In this document: piece by piece, positions 42,826 through 51,024 of the stretch
Layout: every line of letters begins with the position of its first letter
Position numbering within the stretch: position 1 is the first letter of the stretch
Assembly: GCA_019114225.1 (NCBI GenBank)
Contig: DXFW01000024.1
Span: 1 to 64,000 of the forward strand
Direction of reading: 5' to 3'
Source: Candidatus Allofournierella pullicola
GTDB taxonomy: Bacteria; Bacillota; Clostridia; Oscillospirales; Ruminococcaceae
Length of the DNA stretch: 64,000 nt
Notes under the pieces: generated by a model
Database searches by the model: none
What the model was told of the DNA's origin: nothing
What the model saw: only the letters and a program-made list of their open reading frames with translations
Program-made: the position numbers and the translations under genes

Positions 42826-44196
42826 TCAGATAAGTTCAATGCGGGCGCGCATTTCTGCCGCCGCGGTTTCGGGCGTGTAGGCGTCGTTCAGGAACATCTC
42901 GCCCAGCACTTCCGCGATCACGGTTTTGATCTCGGCCGTGCGGACATCCACATAAGGCAGAACGATGGTGTCGGCCTTGTCCAGCAGGTCCTGCGCCAGA
43001 AGCGCCACAGTCTTTTCACCGCCGAAGGGAGCCGATTCAGCCACGCCTTCGCCCTGGGCCAGAGCTTCCAGGCCGGGCAGGTAGCCGGTGCCGAAACGGG
43101 CCATCAGGCCTTCTTCGTTGATGTTTGCGCACTTCTGGGCGGCTTCCACCGTCTGAGTGAGGTAAGCCACCACCATGCGGGCAGCATTGGGGTATTTGGT
43201 GTTGGCGTTGATGGCCCAGAATTCGGTGTTGTTCAGGTAAGTGTCCGGGCCTTCCTCGGAGAATTTCATCGCAGGGGCGATCCGCAGGGTGCCGTAGCCG
43301 CCCTGGCCGTTGGGATCGGCGTTGGTCTCATAGTAGGCAACATGAGCGGCTGCGCCGGGGAACGCCGCGATCTTGCCGGCATTGAACGCGGTCCAGTACT
43401 CGTCGCTGTTGCTCTGGTCGCTCTTGTGCCAGATACCGGCGTCATAGCACTTCTCCAGCAACGCGATCGCTTCTTCCGCCTTGTCCAGGGAGATATTGCC
43501 CTCCTCGTCCAGCACTTCGCCGCCGAGCATGTACACGTAGTTCATAAACAGGCTGACACAGTCGGGGTCGGAGGGGTCCCAGGCGCCGGCGTAGTAGCCC
43601 GCTTCCTTCAGGGTCAGCGCCTGATCGAAATACTCGTCAAACGTCGTGGGCGCGCTCAGGCCCAGCTCATCGTACACATCGCCGCGGTACATGAAGATGA
43701 ACTGATTGGTCACCTGGTTGGGCAGGCCGTAAACGCCGCCGTTGTACTGCACGGGCGTGAGCACATCCAGAGTATTCTCGCTGTCGTAAATGCTGCTCAG
43801 CTCCATCAGATAGCCCGCCTCCACGAACTGGCGGACAAACTCGTCGTGAACGATCAGCACGTCGGGCACCGAGTCGCCCTGGCTCATGGCGATCTTCATC
43901 TTTGTGGGATACTCTTCATAGGAATACTTTTCGAAGTTGATCTTGATCCCGGTCTCTTCCATGAAATCCTTCAGCACGTATTCCGCCACAGAGGTCAGGT
44001 GCGCGCCGCCCATAATGGTCAGTTCCGCGCCCTCCTCGGGGGTCATGTCATCCCAGTGCAGCAGCTCCTGCGTCTCTCCCGTGCCGGAAGGCGCAGGGGC
44101 AGAACTGCCCCCGGTGCTGGCTGCGGGAGCGCCGCAGCCTGCCAGACACCCGATCATCATCAAAGCGGATAGCAACATTGCAACATACTTTTTCAT
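42826..44196 (-). CDS. Sugar ABC transporter substrate-binding lipoprotein
   Basis: A 456-aa family 1 extracellular binding protein with a signal peptide and lipobox CLAGC near residue 21, then an Ala/Ser/Gly linker. The substrate cannot be read from sequence; the operon (GH13_18 phosphorylase, ROK and PfkB kinases, aldolase) favours sucrose or a fructose-containing oligosaccharide. Its ATG overlaps the stop of the PfkB gene as ATGA. Confidence 0.94.
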   Translation of the reverse strand: MKKYVAMLLSALMMIGCLAGCGAPAASTGGSSAPAPSGTGETQELLHWDDMTPEEGAELTIMGGAHLTSVAEYVLKDFMEETGIKINFEKYSYEEYPTKMKIAMSQGDSVPDVLIVHDEFVRQFVEAGYLMELSSIYDSENTLDVLTPVQYNGGVYGLPNQVTNQFIFMYRGDVYDELGLSAPTTFDEYFDQALTLKEAGYYAGAWDPSDPDCVSLFMNYVYMLGGEVLDEEGNISLDKAEEAIALLEKCYDAGIWHKSDQSNSDEYWTAFNAGKIAAFPGAAAHVAYYETNADPNGQGGYGTLRIAPAMKFSEEGPDTYLNNTEFWAINANTKYPNAARMVVAYLTQTVEAAQKCANINEEGLMARFGTGYLPGLEALAQGEGVAESAPFGGEKTVALLAQDLLDKADTIVLPYVDVRTAEIKTVIAEVLGEMFLNDAYTPETAAAEMRARIELI

Positions 44197-45161
44197 AACG
44201 GTCCTCCTTTGGTTTCGATACTGTATTGTTTTGGATCAGAAAGCATGATCTGACTCAACAAACGACGAACATCATCCGGCGACACGCACGCCACCGCATC
44301 CGACATGGAGTTGGCCACTCCGCAGGCCATACCCAGCGCAAAAGCCTGGCGTGGGGGCATTCCCCTGGAAAGGCCCACGCAAAACCCGGCCACGCAGGAA
44401 TCACCGCTGCCGATGGTGGACATGACCGGCACGTCCGGCACCTCCGCCAGGCAGCACTCCGTTCCGCTGACCAGCAGCCCACCCTGTGCGCCCATGGAGA
44501 CCATGATCCACTCGAAGCGCCCGGGCAGCACTTTGCGTGCCATCCGGCACAGCGCTTCGGCGTCGGTGGTCGGCGCCTCGCCGCACAGTTCGGCCAGCTC
44601 GTTCTGATTGGGCTTGCAAAGATAGTACCGGCCCTCGGCGGCATTTCGCAGCGTGGCGCCGTTGGCGTCCAAAATGCACATTGCGCCGGCCTTTTCGCAC
44701 ATTGCGCCGATCCGCACATAAATGTCTTCAGGCGCGCCCGGAATGGAGATACCGGAACACACCACGATGTCCCCTTTTTCCAGGTCCTCTTCCAGCCGGC
44801 AGAGCAGCAGCTCCGCCTGTGCCGGCACCACGCTGGGCCCCATTTCCAAAATCTCGGTCTCCAGATTTTGGCTGCGGTCGATCACATTGATGGTGGTGCG
44901 GGTCTCTCCGGCCACCTCCAGAAGGCAGACACTGCTGCAGCAGCGGGCCATCTCCGCCCGCACCCGCCCGCCTGCCGTTCCTCCGACGAATCCATAGACC
45001 GCCGCCGGTTCCCCCAATTGGGCGCAGACTTTGGCCACGTTCACACCTTTTCCGCCCACGCACTCGCTGGGTTCATTGTTCTTGTACTGGCGGCCTGCGG
45101 TGAACTGGTCGATGTAATAGGTCCGGTCGATCACCGGATTCAGGCAAACCGCTCGGATCAT
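44193..45161 (-). CDS. 1-phosphofructokinase family hexose kinase (FruK/LacC type)
   Basis: A 322-aa PfkB-fold kinase. It begins with the FruK/LacC signature MIRAVCLNPVIDRTYYID, has GGKGVNVAKV near residue 37, and the catalytic anion hole TIGSGDSCVAGF near 250. Family members phosphorylate fructose-1-phosphate, tagatose-6-phosphate or fructose-6-phosphate to a bisphosphate. The class II aldolase gene lies 21 bp upstream, so it likely supplies that enzyme's substrate. GGAGG precedes the ATG. Confidence 0.92.
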   Translation of the reverse strand: MIRAVCLNPVIDRTYYIDQFTAGRQYKNNEPSECVGGKGVNVAKVCAQLGEPAAVYGFVGGTAGGRVRAEMARCCSSVCLLEVAGETRTTINVIDRSQNLETEILEMGPSVVPAQAELLLCRLEEDLEKGDIVVCSGISIPGAPEDIYVRIGAMCEKAGAMCILDANGATLRNAAEGRYYLCKPNQNELAELCGEAPTTDAEALCRMARKVLPGRFEWIMVSMGAQGGLLVSGTECCLAEVPDVPVMSTIGSGDSCVAGFCVGLSRGMPPRQAFALGMACGVANSMSDAVACVSPDDVRRLLSQIMLSDPKQYSIETKGGPL

Positions 45162-45182
45162 CGCTCCATCCTCCTCCCCGGC

Positions 45183-46115
45183 TCACAGCCAGTTTTTCCC
45201 TGCGCAGCCGCAGACGTTCCGCATTTTGTGGCGCACCTCGGCGGAAAACGCCTCTCTGGCAGGCCGCAGATACACCCGCGGGTCATACTTGTCCGGCGTG
45301 TCCCGCAGCACCCGTCGCACCTCCCGCGTGAAGCAGAGGAAGTTGTCCACATCCATATTGGCCTTGCAGACTCCGAACTGCCCGGTGCGGGCGATGTCCG
45401 TTTCGCTGCAATTGCGCATGAAGGGCACTTTTCCGCCCACATGGTTCACGTCTTCGATCAGTTCCGCCGGCAGGCTGGCCGCTCCGTGCAGCACAAGCGG
45501 ATAACCGGGCAGCGCTGCGTGGATCCGGGCCAGCACGTCAAAGTCCAGCGGGAGCGGGCCGTCCGCGATCACCCCTCCGTGGGACGTGCCCACCGACACT
45601 GCCAGGCTGTCGCAGCCGGTTTCCTCCACAAAGCGGGCCGCCATTGCGGGGTCGGTAAATGCCGCATGCTCGGCAAACACCTCATCCTCAAAGCCCGGCA
45701 GCCGGCCGAGTTCCGCCTCTATGCCGGCCCCCCGTTCGTGGGCCCAGTCCGCCAGTGCGCGGGTCAGCCGGATGTTCTCTTCACAGGGCAGGTGGGAGCC
45801 ATCGAACATTGCCCCGGAAAAGCCCCAGCTGATGGCTTCCATCGCGGCTTCGGGCGTGGGGCAGTGGTCATGATTCAGGGCCACCGGCACCGGCGTTTCC
45901 TCCGCCATCCGTTTCATCAGTGAAACAAAAGCCGGAACGCTGGGCACATATTTGCGTGCTCCCATGCTCATTTGCAGGATCACCGGTGCGTTTTCCTGCC
46001 GGGCCGCGTCCAGCACGGCGCCCAGCGATTCCAGATTGCACACGTTGAATGCACCGACGATGTACCGTTCCTGCGCCGCATGCTCCAACAGCTGCTTTAC
46101 CGTCTTTAATGCCAT
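45183..46115 (-). CDS. Class II fructose/tagatose-bisphosphate aldolase
   Basis: A 310-aa zinc aldolase that splits a ketohexose bisphosphate into DHAP and glyceraldehyde-3-phosphate. Zinc ligands are visible in NHDHC (near residue 81), with further sites in EAELGRLPG and LHGAASLP. Class II aldolases of this size include Fba, GatY and KbaY, and sequence alone does not decide. It is the first gene of the eight-gene operon, directly behind two copies of a LacI-type operator. Confidence 0.93.
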   Translation of the reverse strand: MALKTVKQLLEHAAQERYIVGAFNVCNLESLGAVLDAARQENAPVILQMSMGARKYVPSVPAFVSLMKRMAEETPVPVALNHDHCPTPEAAMEAISWGFSGAMFDGSHLPCEENIRLTRALADWAHERGAGIEAELGRLPGFEDEVFAEHAAFTDPAMAARFVEETGCDSLAVSVGTSHGGVIADGPLPLDFDVLARIHAALPGYPLVLHGAASLPAELIEDVNHVGGKVPFMRNCSETDIARTGQFGVCKANMDVDNFLCFTREVRRVLRDTPDKYDPRVYLRPAREAFSAEVRHKMRNVCGCAGKNWL

Positions 46116-46174
46116 TTTATCTCCCTCCGAACATCAAAGGCCGCCTGTGCCTGTTTTTTCCAACTTTGCCGCAG

Positions 46175-46194
46175 AATAGAAAACGTTTTCTATT
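46175..46194. promoter_or_regulatory. LacI-type operator 1 of the aldolase operon
   Basis: AATAGAAAACGTTTTCTATT is a perfect 20-bp palindrome with the central CG of LacI-family sites. It lies 60 bp upstream of the aldolase start. Confidence 0.85.
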
Positions 46195-46208
46195 CAGACG
46201 CACATATC

Positions 46209-46222
46209 AGAAAACGTTTTCT
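46209..46222. promoter_or_regulatory. LacI-type operator 2 of the aldolase operon
   Basis: AGAAAACGTTTTCT repeats the core of operator 1, with centres 31 bp apart (about three turns). This suits cooperative binding of the LacI-type protein encoded next to it. Confidence 0.85.
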
Positions 46223-46273
46223 ATCAGGATACGCCTGCACGGCGTCCGTGTCGGGGATGTCCCCCTCCGGCAG

Positions 46274-47278
46274 TTATTCGTGCATGTTCCGCACCGAGTC
46301 GCCCCGCAGCAGCGGCGCGTCCAGCTGAACTCTGGTGCACCCGCAATCGGCGGATTGGAGCAGCTGGCGAAGCAGCAGCCCTGCCTGGCGGCCCATTTCG
46401 CAGCTGTCCTGATACATACAGGTGACGCGCAGACCAAAATACGAATCCACCATTCCAAAGGAGACCAGGGAAATATCCCGGCCGATCTGCAGCCCCAATT
46501 CCGCACATGCCTTCAGCGTACCCGAAAGCACGATGTTGTTGGCGCAGAAAAGCGCTGTAGGGTGGTCCGGGCGGGCCAGAAGGCCGCGGACCCATTTGTA
46601 TGCCGACTCGGCGTCAAAATTGGAGGGGCTGACCCACTCTTCTTCCACCGGGAGGCCGCTTTCTTCCATTGCCTGCACAAACCCGTGATACCGCTCCTGG
46701 CCGTTGCGGTTTTTCAGCGAGACGTTCACGATCCCGATCTCGGTGTGCCCCGCGTCGATGAGTTCCCGCGTAATGCGGCGGGAGGCTTCGTTGTTGTCCC
46801 ATCCCACCTGGTTCGTTTCCAGTCCGTCCAGCACACGGTCGATCTGGACCACCGGAACGCGAAGTTCCAGAAATCTTTGAATAGAATCGATCTTGCTGTC
46901 GCTGCTGGCGATCACGAGGGCGTCGATCCGTTTTTCCAGCAGAGATTCCAGCAGCTGGCGTTCTTTTTCTGCTTTTCCGTCGCTTCCGGCCACCACAAGG
47001 TTATAGCCGTCGGCGGCGATCTCCCGCTCCAGCCCTTTTGCCGCTTCCATAAAAAACAGGTTGGAAAGGTCCGGCACCACCAGCGCGATCAGATTGGTGC
47101 GGTTGCTGCGCAGGCTGCGGGCCACGGCGTTGGGCCGGTAACCCAGCTCCCGAACCGCTTTGCGCACCCGCTGCTGCACCTCAGCGCTGACAGGATAGTT
47201 CCCGTTCAGGGCGCGGGAGACCGTTGTGATGGAAACACCCGCGGCTTTTGCAATGTCTTTGATCGTCGCTTGCTTCAC
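46274..47278 (-). CDS. LacI-family regulator of the sucrose phosphorylase operon
   Basis: A 334-aa repressor. Helix-turn-helix and hinge: TIKDIAKAAGVSITTVSRAL at residues 5-24, then YRPNAVARSL. The periplasmic-binding-protein-like sensor domain follows. Its gene lies directly upstream of, and on the same strand as, the aldolase operon, separated by two perfect operators. A two-mismatch copy of the same operator lies just downstream of its own promoter, so it is probably autorepressed. The start is GTG 47278 with GGGGGA upstream. Confidence 0.95.
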   Translation of the reverse strand: MKQATIKDIAKAAGVSITTVSRALNGNYPVSAEVQQRVRKAVRELGYRPNAVARSLRSNRTNLIALVVPDLSNLFFMEAAKGLEREIAADGYNLVVAGSDGKAEKERQLLESLLEKRIDALVIASSDSKIDSIQRFLELRVPVVQIDRVLDGLETNQVGWDNNEASRRITRELIDAGHTEIGIVNVSLKNRNGQERYHGFVQAMEESGLPVEEEWVSPSNFDAESAYKWVRGLLARPDHPTALFCANNIVLSGTLKACAELGLQIGRDISLVSFGMVDSYFGLRVTCMYQDSCEMGRQAGLLLRQLLQSADCGCTRVQLDAPLLRGDSVRNMHE

Positions 47279-47296
47279 AGCGCATCCCCCGGCAAC

Positions 47297-47310
47297 AGTT
47301 AACGTTTTCT
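47297..47310. promoter_or_regulatory. Autoregulatory LacI-type operator
   Basis: AGTTAACGTTTTCT differs from the aldolase operators at two positions. It lies about 10-20 bases downstream of the expected transcription start of this lacI gene. Confidence 0.65.
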
Positions 47311-47325
47311 ATCCTCTTCGCCTTT

Positions 47326-47354
47326 AGGATAGACGCTTTTGTTTTTTCTGTCAA
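47326..47354 (-). promoter_or_regulatory. Promoter of the first lacI gene
   Basis: TTGACA (47349-47354) and TATCCT (47326-47331) on the minus strand, 17 bp apart. Confidence 0.8.
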
Positions 47355-47465
47355 TACTGCCGCAAACAAATCGGTCAACTGCCGCATTTTTCTATCCGTT
47401 TTCTATACATGTTGCCCGCCTGTCGGCCAACATTCTGACATTTTCTTTGGGAAGGAAGCGTTTTC

Positions 47466-47479
47466 TGGAAACAGTTCCA
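47466..47479. promoter_or_regulatory. Putative operator of the second LacI protein (upstream site)
   Basis: TGGAAACAGTTCCA is a palindrome (TGGAA-N4-TTCCA) eight bases before the -35 box of the second lacI gene. A near-identical site overlaps the start of the operon it would control. Confidence 0.55.
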
Positions 47480-47487
47480 CATTTTCA

Positions 47488-47516
47488 TTGAATCCTCCCG
47501 CAGTTTGGTATATGAT
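47488..47516 (+). promoter_or_regulatory. Promoter of the second lacI gene
   Basis: TTGAAT (47488-47493) and TATGAT (47511-47516) with a 17-bp spacer. Confidence 0.75.
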
Positions 47517-47574
47517 AATGATAAAACATCATCCGGAGCCCTTTTTGGCGCCCGGAAGGAAGGCGGTCGCACAG

Positions 47575-48561
47575 ATGGCGAGGATTCAGGACGTTGCGGA
47601 AAAAGCGGGAGTCGGCGTGGCCACAGTGTCCCGCATGCTGAACGGTTCGGGATATGTTTCTGCGGCTTCTCGGGCAAAGATCCAGGCCGCCATGGACGAG
47701 TTGAACTACACGCCGAACGAGCTGGCGCGCAACCTTTATCACAAGCGTACGGGTATCATTGCGGTGGTGGTGCCCACCATTGCCCATCCGTTTTATGCGG
47801 AATTTGTGAACTGCGCGGAAATGGAGATCCACCGCCGGGGCTTCAAGACCATGCTCTGCAATGCATCCAGCGGATATGCGGAGGAGCTGGAATATCTGGA
47901 CATGCTCAACCGCCACATCGTGGACGGAGTCATCAGCGGCACCCACACGATGGACACCGAAGCTTACAATAAAATCAAAAAGCCCATTGTGTCCCTGGAC
48001 CGGTATCTGGGCGAGGACATCCCGCTGGTGGCGGTGGACCACGTGAAGGGCGGCCGCCTTGCGGCGCAGGCATTGCTGCAAAGCGGCTGCAGGCGTGTGC
48101 TTCATTTCCGGGGCGAAACCACCGTGGAGGCTCCCTATCACGACCGCCATTTTGAATTTTCCCGTATCATGCGGGAAAACGGCGTGGAGGTCTATGATTA
48201 TGAACTGGCCTGGAACCGCTTTGACGTGGAATACCACCAGCAGGTAGTGGACGATGTCTTTTCCTCCGGGCTGGAGTTTGACGGAGTGTTCGGCGTAGAT
48301 CAGCTGGCCGCCATCTGCATGAACGAGCTGCTGCGCCGGGGCCGGCGCATTCCGGAGGACGTGAAGCTCGTCGGCTACGACGGCACCTACATCTCCCGCC
48401 TCTCCCGGATCCCGATGACCACCGTGGTGCAGCCCATCGACGCTCTGGCGCGGGAATCGGTGCGCCTTATCCTGGACTGCATGGCCGGCAAACAAGCCAA
48501 GAACGAGCGGGTCATGCTGGATGTGAGCTTGCGGCAGGGCGAAACTACCCTTCCGGTATAA
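47575..48561 (+). CDS. LacI-family regulator of the GH172-GH32 operon
   Basis: A 328-aa repressor with helix-turn-helix MARIQDVAEKAGVGVATVSR at its start and hinge YTPNELARNL, then a sugar-binding sensor domain. ATG 47575 follows GGAAGGAAGGCGG; upstream in-frame codons lie in the promoter. It is divergent from the other lacI gene and lies just before the second sugar operon, whose promoter carries a matching palindrome. The two repressors differ and so probably answer to different sugars. Confidence 0.95.
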   Translation: MARIQDVAEKAGVGVATVSRMLNGSGYVSAASRAKIQAAMDELNYTPNELARNLYHKRTGIIAVVVPTIAHPFYAEFVNCAEMEIHRRGFKTMLCNASSGYAEELEYLDMLNRHIVDGVISGTHTMDTEAYNKIKKPIVSLDRYLGEDIPLVAVDHVKGGRLAAQALLQSGCRRVLHFRGETTVEAPYHDRHFEFSRIMRENGVEVYDYELAWNRFDVEYHQQVVDDVFSSGLEFDGVFGVDQLAAICMNELLRRGRRIPEDVKLVGYDGTYISRLSRIPMTTVVQPIDALARESVRLILDCMAGKQAKNERVMLDVSLRQGETTLPV

Positions 48562-48626
48562 TCAACAAAAAGCGGGCTTTTGTATTCTCATTTTCAACAA
48601 AAATAGTTTTAGACGGGTATTTTTAG

Positions 48627-48655
48627 TTGACATTTCGCACGATTTGTTTTATTTT
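48627..48655 (+). promoter_or_regulatory. Promoter of the ABC-GH172-GH32 operon
   Basis: TTGACA (48627-48632) and TATTTT (48650-48655), 17 bp apart. Confidence 0.7.
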
Positions 48656-48664
48656 ATAGACATG

Positions 48665-48678
48665 TGGAAGCGGTTCCT
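48665..48678. promoter_or_regulatory. Putative LacI-type operator at the operon start
   Basis: TGGAAGCGGTTCCT has the central CG of LacI/CcpA sites and matches the site at 47466-47479 in 11 of 14 positions. It lies at the expected transcription start, so a bound repressor would block the promoter. It also fits a cre site. Confidence 0.6.
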
Positions 48679-48742
48679 CATTTTTTTAATCCAAAATGTG
48701 GAATGGGTTTCACATCAATACATTTTTACAGGAGGATACACC

Positions 48743-50065
48743 GTGAAAAAAGCATTATCGCTGGGCCTGGCCCTGAGCATGGCGCTCGGACTGATGGCCG
48801 GATGTGCAGGCTCTCCCAGCAGCTCCACCACATCCGCCGGAACATCCACATCGGCTTCTGCCGAAGAGACCGTCATCACCTTTGGCATTCATGTTGCCAA
48901 CCCCGAAAGCCAGGAAGCGGTCACCTGGCAGATCGTGCAAGCCTTCAACGAAGCCTATGCCGGCAAGTACAAGGTGGAGTTCCAGGCGGCCGATACCGAG
49001 ACTCACACCACGAACATGATGCTGCAGGCCACCGACGGCACCCTTCCCGAGATCTTCTGGATGGATGCCAGCCAGGCGCCCGAATATGCTGAATCCGGTT
49101 ATCTTCTGGACCTTTCGGATTTCCTGAGCCAGAACGAAGCCGTGGACACCGCCCTGGGCGGCATGGAAGACGCCTTCAACAACGGCTCCATGCAGTACGG
49201 CCTGCCCTATCAGTGCAACGTGCAGGGTTTCTTCTACAACAAGGACATTTTTGACGCGGCTCAGGTGGCTTATCCCACCGAGGACACCACCTACGACGAA
49301 TTCCTGACCATGATCGAGCAGCTGAAAGCAGCCGGCACCACCCCCATCGCCATCGGCAGCAAGAACAGCGCCTACGCCATGTGGGAGTTCAACGAGTTCC
49401 TGGCCCGCTACGGCTGGGAGGAAGACATCGACGCTTACAACGCCGGTGAGACCCCCTTCAACAACGAAAAGCTGGTCTCCTGCTTTGAAAAAGTGAAGGG
49501 CCTTGCCGACGCGGGCGCCTTCCCCGAGAACATGGCCACCATCGAATACTTTGACGCGAAGCAGCTGTTTGTGGACGGCAGCGCGGCGATGTTCGGCACC
49601 GGCCAGTGGGACTGCGCCGCTTTCGACGAGTCTCTGGGCGACAGCATCGGCTTCTGGTGGGGTCCCAAGTTCGAGGACTCTGACGCCGAGCAGGAGATCG
49701 CCATGAAGGTGCCTTCCGCTCCCATCGTGGTGAGCAGCAAGGTCGCGGATGACCCCGCTGTTCAGGAAGCGGTGTATGCCTTCCTTGCGTTCTATTACAG
49801 TGAGGACGCCACCGGCATTTCCTACGAAGGTTCCATCTTCCCCGCCACCAACTACTCCGGCGTTGCTGCCAGCGAGACTCAGTACGCCATGAACCAGATG
49901 ATCGAGGCCCTGGCCTCCGGCTGGGCGGTTCCCGAAGCGGCGCCCGACCAGACTCTCACCCCCTCTGTGCAGGAGGCGCTGTACGACGGCCTGTTTGGCG
50001 TTATGCAGGGTGTGTACACGCCCGAGCAGGCACTGGACAACATGGACGCGGCGCTGGCTTACTGA
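48743..50065 (+). CDS. Sugar ABC transporter substrate-binding lipoprotein
   Basis: A 440-aa family 1 binding protein with signal peptide and lipobox LMAGC near residue 21, then a Ser/Thr linker. The start is GTG 48743, seven bases after AGGAGG; an in-frame opening about 100 bases earlier lies across the promoter. Its operon encodes GH172 and GH32, so the ligand is likely a fructose disaccharide or dianhydride. It is followed by a terminator-like hairpin before the permease genes. Confidence 0.95.
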   Translation: MKKALSLGLALSMALGLMAGCAGSPSSSTTSAGTSTSASAEETVITFGIHVANPESQEAVTWQIVQAFNEAYAGKYKVEFQAADTETHTTNMMLQATDGTLPEIFWMDASQAPEYAESGYLLDLSDFLSQNEAVDTALGGMEDAFNNGSMQYGLPYQCNVQGFFYNKDIFDAAQVAYPTEDTTYDEFLTMIEQLKAAGTTPIAIGSKNSAYAMWEFNEFLARYGWEEDIDAYNAGETPFNNEKLVSCFEKVKGLADAGAFPENMATIEYFDAKQLFVDGSAAMFGTGQWDCAAFDESLGDSIGFWWGPKFEDSDAEQEIAMKVPSAPIVVSSKVADDPAVQEAVYAFLAFYYSEDATGISYEGSIFPATNYSGVAASETQYAMNQMIEALASGWAVPEAAPDQTLTPSVQEALYDGLFGVMQGVYTPEQALDNMDAALAY

Positions 50066-50097
50066 TCCTGTCCCCCACACGCTCCATTTGACCTGCA

Positions 50098-50131
50098 AGC
50101 GGGCGCCGGCCGACAGCCGGCGCCCGCTTTT
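50098..50131 (+). terminator. Intra-operon attenuator/terminator
   Basis: AGCGGGCGCCGGC and GCCGGCGCCCGCT form a perfect 13-bp stem with a five-base loop, followed by TTTT. Because co-directional permease genes follow at once, it probably allows partial readthrough and keeps the binding protein in excess. Confidence 0.75.
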
Positions 50132-50149
50132 ACCAAAGGAGGATTCGTT

Positions 50150-51022
50150 TTGCACTGGCTCAGCAAAAAAAGATATCTGGTGGGGATGACACTGCCCTCC
50201 CTTCTGGTCTACACGGTGTACATCATCCTGCCGATCGGCATTGCCGTGTACTACAGTCTGACGAAATATTCCGGCATCGGCAAACCCACCTTCGTGGGGT
50301 TCTTGAACTATGCCCGCATGCTTGAGGACAAGGTGTTCTGGACATCGCTCAAAAACACAATGATCATGTTTGTGCTTGCGTTTGCCCTGCTGCTCACCCT
50401 TTCCTTCCTGCTGGCACTGCTTCTGAACAGCCGGCTGAAGTTCGCGGATCTGTCCAAGTCACTGATCTTCTCGCCCGCCATCATCGCCCCCATCATCGTG
50501 GGCATTATCTGGGTGTACATCCTGGATCCCAACATCGGCGTCATCAACAATCTGCTGGACGCCATCGGCGCTTCGGCGCTCAAGCAAAAATGGATCGGCG
50601 GCGAGGTGCTGTCTCCCTACAGCATTGCGGTGATCTATTTCTGGCAGCAGCTGGGCTATCTCACCACCATTTTCATCGCCGGCCTGAAGATGATCCCGGA
50701 GGATGTTCTGGAGGCGGCCACCATCGACGGCACCACCTTCCCCCAGAAGGTGCGGTTCGTGATCCTGCCCATGATGAAGACCACCATCTCCACCGTGGCC
50801 GTGCTGATCATTACCGGGGTGTTCAAGATCTTCGAGATCGTGCAGCAGACCACCGGCGGCGGGCCGAACCATCTTTCCGAAACGCTGGTGACCTACAGCT
50901 ACGCACAGACGTTTGACAGCGGCAACTACGGATACGGCATGTCCCTTGCCACGTTCACCAGCCTGCTCTCCCTGCTGATCACGGCCATCTATTCCCTGCT
51001 CACACGAAATAAGGAGGACTGA
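50150..51022 (+). CDS. Sugar ABC transporter permease (MalF-like)
   Basis: A 290-aa inner-membrane protein with six hydrophobic segments and EAA loop VLEAATIDGTTFPQKVRFVI. The start is TTG 50150, seven bases after AAAGGAGG. It pairs with the permease starting 2 bp after its stop. Confidence 0.94.
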   Translation: MHWLSKKRYLVGMTLPSLLVYTVYIILPIGIAVYYSLTKYSGIGKPTFVGFLNYARMLEDKVFWTSLKNTMIMFVLAFALLLTLSFLLALLLNSRLKFADLSKSLIFSPAIIAPIIVGIIWVYILDPNIGVINNLLDAIGASALKQKWIGGEVLSPYSIAVIYFWQQLGYLTTIFIAGLKMIPEDVLEAATIDGTTFPQKVRFVILPMMKTTISTVAVLIITGVFKIFEIVQQTTGGGPNHLSETLVTYSYAQTFDSGNYGYGMSLATFTSLLSLLITAIYSLLTRNKED

Positions 51023-51024
51023 CC

